From contig JAIXRD010000329.1 in the NCBI GenBank assembly GCA_027485365.1, positions 1-11,607 of the forward strand: a stretch of DNA of 11,607 nt, given 5' to 3'. The position numbers were made by a program, and so were the translations under genes. The DNA is from Cryomorphaceae bacterium. GTDB lineage: Bacteria > Bacteroidota > Bacteroidia > Flavobacteriales_D > Crocinitomicaceae. Of the stretch, positions 5,365-11,607 are shown piece by piece; the first letter of the stretch is position 1, and the number at the start of each line of letters is the position of its first letter. The notes below the pieces were generated by a model that made no database searches, was not told where the DNA came from, and saw nothing but the letters and a program-made list of their open reading frames with translations.

Positions 5365-6150
5365 ATGTCTGAAAATCAACAAATGAGTTTTTTACAACAC
5401 CTGGATGAGTTAAGGTGGCGTTTGGTACGGATTGCTATTGCAGTAATATCCGTTGCTGTCGTTCTTTGGATTTATCAAGAATGGGTAATGAATCATGTGT
5501 TTTTAGTACTAAAAGAAAAAGAGTTTATAACCTTTAAACTACTGTGTGCATATTTTGGGGTTTGTGTCTCTGATACAACAGTCAAAATGCAAAGCATGAC
5601 TGTATCAGGGCAATTTAATTATGCGATGATGATGAGCCTTATGGGGGGATTGATTATTTCCGCCCCCTATATTTTCTATCAAATATGGTCTTTCATCAAG
5701 CCAGGTCTGAAAAAAAATGAATTAAGAGCAGCTAAAGGATTAGTTTTTTACGTGAGTTTGTGTTTTTTCTTAGGGGTCTTATTTGGTTATTTTGTTGTTG
5801 CACCACTCACTGTACAGTTTTTCGGGTCCTTTCAGATCAGTCCTGAAATTGAGAATAATTTTACGGTTGGGTCTTATATGGGAACGGTTATTTCCACGGT
5901 GTTTTACACAGGGATCTTATTTTTACTGCCGATTGTTAGTTTTATTCTTACAAAAATCGGCTTGATCGGACCGGAATTTTTAAAAAAATATAGGAGACAT
6001 GCCATTGTAGTTATTTTAATCATTTCTGCAGTGATTACCCCGCCGGATATGCTTTCTCAAATTATTGTTTCGATACCTATTATTGTTCTTTATGAAATAG
6101 GTATAATAGTTTCAACACGAACAAGTAAAAATAAGAATACGATTGAATAA
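5365..6150 (+). CDS. tatC: Sec-independent (twin-arginine) protein translocase subunit TatC
   Basis: TatC is the multi-spanning inner-membrane receptor for twin-arginine signal peptides and works with TatA-type subunits to export folded proteins. The 261-residue product has the N-terminal cytoplasmic motif FLQHLDELRWRL (9-20) with E15, and the PYIFYQIWSFIKPGLKKNE block (101-119), whose final Glu corresponds to the second conserved signal-peptide-binding Glu. Six hydrophobic segments are visible at about 22-38, 86-108, 126-147, 170-193, 213-225 and 231-248, with the conserved ITPPDMLSQ (224-232) between the last two. The first periplasmic loop is long and contains C61 and C67. No tatA or tatB lies next to it. 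Its end overlaps the next gene by 8 bp, so the two are probably translationally coupled. Confidence 0.97.
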   Translation: MSENQQMSFLQHLDELRWRLVRIAIAVISVAVVLWIYQEWVMNHVFLVLKEKEFITFKLLCAYFGVCVSDTTVKMQSMTVSGQFNYAMMMSLMGGLIISAPYIFYQIWSFIKPGLKKNELRAAKGLVFYVSLCFFLGVLFGYFVVAPLTVQFFGSFQISPEIENNFTVGSYMGTVISTVFYTGILFLLPIVSFILTKIGLIGPEFLKKYRRHAIVVILIISAVITPPDMLSQIIVSIPIIVLYEIGIIVSTRTSKNKNTIE

Positions 6151-8608
6151 GCTTGTTTTTACCGTATTGATGATTGCCTTTGGTTTGGGAGTCCTCAGTG
6201 CCCAAAAAACCGCTGTGTTTGGTGTAGTTACCGAACAGGCATCAAAATCACCGATACCCTTTGTTAAGGTTAGCTTTTACGGAACAAAAATCTCTACAAT
6301 TACAGACAGCCTCGGGAGATACAAACTCGAAACGTATTATCCAGTTGATTCCTTACAGATCTATAGTTTAGGTTATAAAGTCGTTCGAATTAAGCTAAAA
6401 CAAGAGGTTCAACAAGAGCTTAATGTAGCGCTTCGTCCCACATCAAGAGAGGTCAAGGAAATTGTTGTTCTACCTCCGGATGAATTCCCTTCTACTAAAT
6501 TGCACAAAAAAATTATTGCCCATAAACCTGTAAATAATAAAGAAAAACTTCAGGCGTATCAATATGAAGCGTATAATAAGTTTCAAGTTGATATAAATAA
6601 TATCGGTTCAGAGTTTTCTTCCTTAGGCCCCGTAAAAAGATTAAACGTTGTCCTCGATTATTTGGATACTTCTACGAATCAAACATTGGTTTTGCCAGCT
6701 GTTTTGGCCGAATCCGTGTCTGAATTTTATTTTGCGAACCGCCCGAAACGAAAAAGAGAGGTTGTTAAAGCATCTCGAATTACCGGCGTTGAAAATCTTC
6801 AGGCCGCTCAGTTTCTCGGAGACATGTACATAGACATAAATATTTATGAGAATGTAATCGACTTATTCGGTAAATCTTTTATTAGCCCACTTGCAAATTA
6901 TGCGCGTTCCATGTATCGGTTTTATCTTGATGATTCAACCTATATCGGTAATAAATTCTGTTACAAATTACGATTTGAACCCAAAAATGCAAGTAACTTG
7001 ACCTTTTATGGCGAAATGTGGGTGCATGATACAACCTATGCAATTCAGTCAATCAAAGCAAATATATCAGAAGGCGCGAATTTAAATTATATTCAAGATT
7101 TATATGTTGAACAAGAGTTCGAACAGGTAGAAGAAGAGGTTTGGATGCTTAAAAAAGAAATTCTTTTATTGGATATTCGATTAACCGAGAAGACCAAAAT
7201 CTATGGTTTTCTTGGGAAAAAAACGAGCAGTCGAAAACACTTTATCATCAATGAACTAAAACCAGATGATTTTTACAATACGTCAACTGCAGTTGAATTT
7301 TTGGAGAATTCAAAAACACAAGACCTTGATGCGTGGGACTCACTGCGTCATGAAAAATTGAATAAGACCGAAAATGGAATTTCAGAAATGATCGATACAT
7401 TAAATAAAACTAAGTATTTCAAAAGCCTTAGAACCTTAACGTATTTTGCTTCGACAGGATATTATCCGATGGGAAAAATTGAATTAGGAAATGCTACTTC
7501 ATTAATTAGTAGAAATCCTGTTGAAGATACCCGGCTTTCTTTGGCCATCAGGACCTCCAATGCCTTCTCAAAGCGGTTAGAACTTGGGGGAAAAATAGGT
7601 TATGGCATTGGGGATGATCGGTTTAAATATTCTAGTTTAATCCGGTTTAATATCACCCCTAAGAAACGGGGCATGTTGTCCACCTATTTTACTTACGATT
7701 TAGAACAAATTGGTCAATCACCAACCGCAGCACAATTAGGAAACACTTTCGCTACCGTATTAAATACCGCCCCTTTTGACAAATTAACGTTTGTAAAGAA
7801 GATTGGATTTAATTTGGAAAAGGACATTAGAAAAGATTTAATAATCCTAGGCGGATTTGATTGGAAGGATTATACCCCTTTAGGAATAAGTACGTATTTA
7901 AGCCCTAATCTAAGTGTTGGTGGTTTTGATACCCTAAGAAATTTAACCACGGCCGAAATAATTACCAGAATAAGGTGGACAAAAGATGAAGAGTTTTTAT
8001 CTGGACAATTTGATCGAACGAGTGTTGGCTCCGCCTTTCCTATCTTATCCTTACAATGTGTAATTGGCGTGAAGGGTATAGCGGGCAGCATGTATAATTA
8101 TCAAAAACTTGAATTTCAATTAGAACATTATACACAGCTTGGTGCACTTGGAAGGTTGAGATATGGAACGAGCATGGGGTGTGTTTTTGGTTCAACGGCA
8201 TTTCCATTCTTAAAAGTTCATGAAGGAAATCAATCATATTGGTTATTACTTACAGCCTATAATAAAATGAATTTTTTAGAATTTATTTCTGATAAATACG
8301 CCAGTGCCTTTGTCGAAAATCATTGGGAAGGACTGTTTTTTAATAAAATTCCGGGGATCAATAAACTAAACTTAAGATTCGTTTCAACTGCGCGTGTTTT
8401 ATATGGAGCGCTTTCAAGCAGACATGCTGACAATGTAATAATACCGGATTATGTTAAATCGTTTGGTCAGGTTCCATATGTGGAATGTTCAGCAGGATTG
8501 GAAAATGTATTCAAAGTGCTACGCGTCGATTTTGTATGGAGAGCAACACACAACGTACCAGGAACCAGTCCTTTTGGTGTAAGGGGACGAATCTCATTCA
8601 ATTTTTAG
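6143..8608 (+). CDS. DUF5686-type outer-membrane protein with N-terminal carboxypeptidase-regulatory-like domain
   Basis: This 821-residue protein is predicted to sit in the outer membrane. Residues 1-20 are a signal peptide (cleavage LSA|Q). About 24-98 form a CarboxypepD_reg-like beta-sandwich (FGVVTEQASKSPIPFVKVSF ... TDSLGRYKL ... LGYKVVRIKL). The rest, to the terminal RGRISFNF with its C-terminal Phe, is a DUF5686-like region with a beta-barrel-type second half. The layout recalls TonB-dependent receptors, but I see no plug domain, so transport of a ligand should not be assumed. The start is a TTG at 6143: it keeps the full signal peptide MNKLVFT, whereas the next ATG (6170) would remove the positive N-region. 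That TTG lies inside tatC. Twelve bases separate it from lptB. From memory, a tatC / carboxypeptidase-like / lptB order recurs in Flavobacteriia. The molecular role is unknown. Confidence 0.88.
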   Translation: MNKLVFTVLMIAFGLGVLSAQKTAVFGVVTEQASKSPIPFVKVSFYGTKISTITDSLGRYKLETYYPVDSLQIYSLGYKVVRIKLKQEVQQELNVALRPTSREVKEIVVLPPDEFPSTKLHKKIIAHKPVNNKEKLQAYQYEAYNKFQVDINNIGSEFSSLGPVKRLNVVLDYLDTSTNQTLVLPAVLAESVSEFYFANRPKRKREVVKASRITGVENLQAAQFLGDMYIDINIYENVIDLFGKSFISPLANYARSMYRFYLDDSTYIGNKFCYKLRFEPKNASNLTFYGEMWVHDTTYAIQSIKANISEGANLNYIQDLYVEQEFEQVEEEVWMLKKEILLLDIRLTEKTKIYGFLGKKTSSRKHFIINELKPDDFYNTSTAVEFLENSKTQDLDAWDSLRHEKLNKTENGISEMIDTLNKTKYFKSLRTLTYFASTGYYPMGKIELGNATSLISRNPVEDTRLSLAIRTSNAFSKRLELGGKIGYGIGDDRFKYSSLIRFNITPKKRGMLSTYFTYDLEQIGQSPTAAQLGNTFATVLNTAPFDKLTFVKKIGFNLEKDIRKDLIILGGFDWKDYTPLGISTYLSPNLSVGGFDTLRNLTTAEIITRIRWTKDEEFLSGQFDRTSVGSAFPILSLQCVIGVKGIAGSMYNYQKLEFQLEHYTQLGALGRLRYGTSMGCVFGSTAFPFLKVHEGNQSYWLLLTAYNKMNFLEFISDKYASAFVENHWEGLFFNKIPGINKLNLRFVSTARVLYGALSSRHADNVIIPDYVKSFGQVPYVECSAGLENVFKVLRVDFVWRATHNVPGTSPFGVRGRISFNF

Positions 8609-8616
8609 TAATTTCG
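8609..8616 (+). promoter_or_regulatory. Possible internal -7 promoter box (TAATTTCG) before lptB
   Basis: TAATTTCG fills most of the 12-bp gap between the upstream stop and the lptB ATG, ending four bases before it. It has one mismatch to TAnnTTTG and is identical to the box before the leftmost gene. It may let lptB be transcribed separately, but no -33 element was seen. Confidence 0.25.
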
Positions 8617-8620
8617 AATC

Positions 8621-9346
8621 ATGAAACTCTACACAGAACAAATCCGCAAAACTTACCGGAACCGAAGTGTGGTTGATGGCGTTTCTATTGAAGTTAGTCA
8701 AGGGGAGATTGTTGGATTACTTGGTCCGAATGGTGCAGGAAAAACCACCTCATTTTATATGATCGTTGGTTTGGTTAGACCGGATGAAGGTAAAGTTTTT
8801 TTGGACGGAACAGAAATTACAAAATTACCGATGTACAAGCGAGCTCAATTAGGCATTGGTTATTTACCACAAGAGGTTTCGGTCTTTCGTAAATTAAGTG
8901 TTGAGGACAATATTCTCGCAATTTTAGAAATGACCGATTTATCAAAGGCGCAACGAGAAGAAAAATTAGAAAAATTACTTTCCGAATTTTCTTTAAATCA
9001 TGTCCGAACAAACTTAGGAAATCGCCTTTCCGGAGGAGAAAAACGCCGAACGGAAATTGCTCGAGCCTTAGCCACCGACCCGAAGTTTGTGTTGTTAGAT
9101 GAACCGTTTGCTGGGGTAGATCCCAGTGCTGTGGAAGATATTCAGTCTATTGTGGCCGATTTAAAAAAACGAAATATCGGAGTGCTCATTACAGATCATA
9201 ATGTTCAAGAAACCCTTTCCATTACGGATCGTGCGTATTTGTTGTTTGAGGGAAAGATTCTTAAAAGTGGCTCCGCCGAAGATTTAGCAAATGATGAACA
9301 GGTTAGAAAAGTATACTTAGGACAAAACTTCGTGTTGCGTAAGTGA
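8621..9346 (+). CDS. lptB: LPS export ABC transporter ATP-binding protein LptB
   Basis: LptB is the cytoplasmic ATPase of the LptB2FG complex, which extracts LPS from the inner membrane and pushes it along the Lpt bridge to the outer membrane. The 241-residue protein has every ABC motif: Walker A GPNGAGKTT (35-43), Q-loop Q84, signature LSGGE (136-140), Walker B FVLLDE (156-161, catalytic E161) and switch H193 in ITDHN. The LptB hallmarks DEPFAGVDP (160-168), GVLITDHNVQETL and the C-terminal VRKVYLGQNF are also present, which separates it from the related branched-chain amino-acid ATPases. Length is normal for the family. LptF/G and LptC are not in the window. The gene closes the tatC operon, and its TGA directly abuts the stop of the opposing PKD-protein gene. 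Confidence 0.97.
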   Translation: MKLYTEQIRKTYRNRSVVDGVSIEVSQGEIVGLLGPNGAGKTTSFYMIVGLVRPDEGKVFLDGTEITKLPMYKRAQLGIGYLPQEVSVFRKLSVEDNILAILEMTDLSKAQREEKLEKLLSEFSLNHVRTNLGNRLSGGEKRRTEIARALATDPKFVLLDEPFAGVDPSAVEDIQSIVADLKKRNIGVLITDHNVQETLSITDRAYLLFEGKILKSGSAEDLANDEQVRKVYLGQNFVLRK

Positions 9347-11607
9347 TTATCTTAACAAACGAACCGAGCCGGTAAGTTGTTGCCATGCGCTTGGGAATTC
9401 ACAACCCCGATACCTGATATTATACGTATACGTGCCATCTTGAGCCGGCATACCATTAAATGCTCCATCCCAACCCTCTGCTAGATTATCTGTTTCAAAT
9501 ACGCGTTGTCCCCACCGGTTATAGATAATAAATTCCCATTCATTTATTTCAAAGGTTGTCTCTGCTTTAAACACATCATTTTTTCCGTCCTGGTCGGGAA
9601 TAAACGTATTCGGTAAATAGATCGAAAATGGAAACACCATGACGGTTTCTCGAGTAGAATCTTTACAACCAAATTCATTTGATACCGTTAGCGTAGGATA
9701 GTCTGTTCCTGTATTTTGATATTCATGGGTGAAATCCGGCAACTCAGAATAAAATCCAAGTTGGTCGTATATATAGCTGTAGCTAGTTGCACCAATAGAT
9801 TGATTGGTAAACGTAACTTCATTATCGCACACATCTATTTGATTCGGGCTTAAGCTAAATGCTGCGATCGGCGAGGGATTTACAGCAATTAAATCTTGCT
9901 GAAGCAAATTGAGGGTATCAATACACCCTTCAAGCGTTGTCATTGTAAGGCCAACATTATAGTTACCAACCACGGTATACACGTGAAATCCATTGAGGCT
10001 GTTCGAAGTGGCCCCATCCCCAAAGTCCCAACTATAGGTTGCCGGTCCATCAGAGCTTGAGGTATTGATAAAGGTTGCCGAAAAGGGGACACACTGTAGG
10101 CCCGGAATCATCGTAAATCCAATGGTTGGCTCAAAATAGACATACACGCTGCCTTGTATCGAATCTATGCAATTATCAAATGCGCCGTATAGCGTTATGG
10201 GCTGAAACCCAGCTTGACTGAAGCCTACAGGATAAACATCAACGCTATTTGCTGTCTGCGGAATTCCGTTAGGACCGAAATCCCACCAATAGGATGCGGA
10301 AGGGGGGCCACTGACGGTTCCATCAAACGTATATAAACCGCCGTTGATACACAGGGAATCTGTATTTGAATAAGATAACACAAGGGGTTCGTTTATCGTG
10401 ATGCTTAGGGTATCCGAATCGCTGCAATTCAGACCAGAACTTACATTTAAAATAACTTGGTAAGTTCCCGAATTCGCATAAGTATAGGTTGGAGCGATTG
10501 CATTACTTGTGTCATTAGATTGCCCATTCACCCCAAAATCCCAATGGGTAATTAACGCGTTGCTAGAGGCATTGCCAAATGGTACGGTTAGACCAATACA
10601 GTTTACGTTTTGTGGAGCTGTGGCTTGTGCAACAGGTACATCAAAGATAAAAATTGAGTCAGTAAAAGACGTGATGCAGTCTCCGTTATCACCATTGATT
10701 GTTATGGAATGAAATCCAGGAGAGGCAAACGTAACATTTGGAATAGATAGACCAGAGGCACTTTGTATGGAAGCCGTGTTGTCAAGAGCCCACGTATAGG
10801 TTCCAATCCCAGGAGGTGCACTGCTAATTCCTGTAAAATTAAATTGATTCCCTACGATACACAAAGAGTCTTCGCTCGACCATGATACCGAAAATGGATT
10901 GTTTACCGTGACCGACATATAAGCCGTGTCCGTACAGGGCTGGCCCGGATTTACGATAAGTGAAACATTGTACGTACCAGGAGAGGGATAAGTAAATCCA
11001 GGTTGCGCTTGATTACTTACATCATTCGTTACACCGGGTACCCCAAAATTCCAAGCGTAGGCAGAACCACCATAGGAGTTGTTTACAAAATTCACGGTTA
11101 ATCCTTGACAATAAGAAACAAAGGTTGGAAGTTGTTCTTGTGCAGGCAATAAGGCTTGTAGGGTAATATTACAATCAAACACTCTAAATAAGAAGTCCCT
11201 TACGGTAGACCCAATTACAATTCCATTCCGTGTTTCGGTTACTTTAACTCCAACTACAAACAAACCCACATTTTGCGGAGTGACCAACATCATTCCTGTA
11301 TTCGCATTGATGGTAATTCCTGAACCAGGGCCTAGCGGTGTAGTGGCGTTATATCCCGGATTCCACATGACCGGTGCATAGGGTGGAGCTGGAGTTTGCG
11401 GCGGTAAAGGCGTAACAGAGCTTGCACCGGCGTAAGGCGTTACCAAGGAATATGTTAACAGATCACCATCTGGATCTGTAGCTCCATGATTAAAGGTAAT
11501 TGATTCTGTATTGCATAGTAATATAGGAGGATAATTCGTGAATCGCGGCGAACTGTTTTGATAAAGTGATCCATTACCCAAATTACTTCCTGGGATGTGG
11601 GTAGTCA
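9347..11607 (-). CDS. PKD-repeat surface protein with T9SS type B (CHU_C, gliding-motility-associated) C-terminal domain (partial, 5' end outside the window)
   Basis: The frame is open to the right edge, so the true start lies outside; at least 752 residues are present. Counting from the codon at 11581, residues 1-135 contain NSSPRF and DPDGDLLTYSL, typical of the N-terminal half of CHU_C proteins. Six PKD/Ig-like modules follow at about 150-228, 229-316, 317-398, 399-486, 487-568 and 569-651. The strand-turn core WxFG is visible in modules 1, 3, 4 and 5 (WNFG 177, WDFG 347, 433 and 518). Residues 652-744 form the type B sorting domain: YLPNTFIPDQDGKNDVF, YNRWGQRVF, GWDGAFNG, DGTYTYNIRY and the closing LTGSVRLLR. 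It is expected to be exported by Sec and T9SS and displayed on, or released from, the surface, perhaps in adhesion. No enzymatic domain is visible in the part present. Confidence 0.93.
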   Translation of the reverse strand, partial: TTHIPGSNLGNGSLYQNSSPRFTNYPPILLCNTESITFNHGATDPDGDLLTYSLVTPYAGASSVTPLPPQTPAPPYAPVMWNPGYNATTPLGPGSGITINANTGMMLVTPQNVGLFVVGVKVTETRNGIVIGSTVRDFLFRVFDCNITLQALLPAQEQLPTFVSYCQGLTVNFVNNSYGGSAYAWNFGVPGVTNDVSNQAQPGFTYPSPGTYNVSLIVNPGQPCTDTAYMSVTVNNPFSVSWSSEDSLCIVGNQFNFTGISSAPPGIGTYTWALDNTASIQSASGLSIPNVTFASPGFHSITINGDNGDCITSFTDSIFIFDVPVAQATAPQNVNCIGLTVPFGNASSNALITHWDFGVNGQSNDTSNAIAPTYTYANSGTYQVILNVSSGLNCSDSDTLSITINEPLVLSYSNTDSLCINGGLYTFDGTVSGPPSASYWWDFGPNGIPQTANSVDVYPVGFSQAGFQPITLYGAFDNCIDSIQGSVYVYFEPTIGFTMIPGLQCVPFSATFINTSSSDGPATYSWDFGDGATSNSLNGFHVYTVVGNYNVGLTMTTLEGCIDTLNLLQQDLIAVNPSPIAAFSLSPNQIDVCDNEVTFTNQSIGATSYSYIYDQLGFYSELPDFTHEYQNTGTDYPTLTVSNEFGCKDSTRETVMVFPFSIYLPNTFIPDQDGKNDVFKAETTFEINEWEFIIYNRWGQRVFETDNLAEGWDGAFNGMPAQDGTYTYNIRYRGCEFPSAWQQLTGSVRLLR
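10124..10633 (-). repeat. Second two-domain (AB) unit of a duplicated PKD-like pair
   Basis: Protein-level repeat unit 2, about 170 residues. The A half has WDFGV, ND-x-SN, NSGTYQV and CSDSD; the B half has TDSLCINGG, a QAGFQPITLYGAFDNC stretch and a GSVYVY strand, matching unit 1 in order and spacing. Boundaries are estimates. Confidence 0.6.
10634..11134 (-). repeat. First two-domain (AB) unit of a duplicated PKD-like pair
   Basis: Protein-level repeat unit 1, about 167 residues. Its A half contains WNFGV, ND-x-SN, a SPGTYNV turn and CTDTA; its B half contains EDSLCIVGN, a PGFHSITINGDNGDC stretch and a closing DSIFIF strand. Unit 2 (10124-10633) shows the same order of motifs. Boundaries are estimates. 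Confidence 0.6.

Noticed and set aside
6143..8608. Calling the barrel protein a SusC/TonB-dependent receptor
   Set aside because: It has the N-terminal CarboxypepD_reg-like domain, but I see no TonB-box or plug domain; the middle part fits DUF5686 better.
8485..8676. Plus-strand open frame across the junction of the barrel gene and lptB
   Set aside because: It covers the ends of two well-supported genes in another frame and has no domain features.
9347..11581. Treating the codon at 11581 as the true start of the PKD protein
   Set aside because: That codon is TTG with no signal peptide after it, and the frame stays open to the window edge, so the gene is partial.

Overview
The window looks like chromosomal DNA from a Bacteroidota bacterium, most likely of the order Flavobacteriales. 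The DNA is AT-rich and there are no clear Shine-Dalgarno sequences. Several start codons lie just after boxes matching the Bacteroidota -7 promoter element TAnnTTTG. The gene content fits too: a type IX secretion (T9SS) type B C-terminal domain on a PKD-repeat protein, a probable T9SS type A tail on a GH16 glycosidase, a YtxJ-like bacillithiol-associated protein, and a tatC / DUF5686-type / lptB cluster. Genus and species cannot be told from this window.

Layout from left to right. (1) 1-393, minus: N-terminal part of a secreted or outer-membrane protein that runs off the left edge. (2) 457-1614, plus: secreted GH16 glycoside hydrolase. (3) 1601-4025, minus: a tight three-gene operon, transcribed pheS, then ytxJ-like, then a membrane-anchored glutaminyl-peptide cyclotransferase; its last gene overlaps the GH16 gene tail to tail by 14 bp. 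(4) 4196-4959, plus: two tandem, paralogous 123-residue lipoproteins behind the best promoter in the window. (5) 4960-5268, minus: an unrecognised 102-residue protein whose stop codon directly abuts the second lipoprotein stop. (6) 5365-9346, plus: an envelope-biogenesis operon, tatC, a DUF5686-type barrel protein and lptB. (7) 9347-11607, minus: a large PKD-repeat, CHU_C-terminal adhesin-like protein that runs off the right edge. Coding density is very high; the longest non-coding stretch is 170 bp (4026-4195), and no tRNA, rRNA, CRISPR array, insertion sequence or phage gene was seen.

Most of the genes share the theme of the cell envelope. TatC exports folded proteins, LptB powers LPS transport, and several products are secreted, outer-membrane or lipid-anchored. 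All three clear signal-peptidase-I substrates place Gln directly after the predicted cleavage site. The window also encodes a periplasm-facing glutaminyl cyclase that could convert such N-termini to pyroglutamate. I found no wholly new system. The most notable points are that enzyme/substrate pairing, the operon joining pheS to bacillithiol and pyroglutamate functions, the paralogous lipoprotein pair, the ABAB domain duplication in the PKD protein, and three gene pairs that converge with no spacer.
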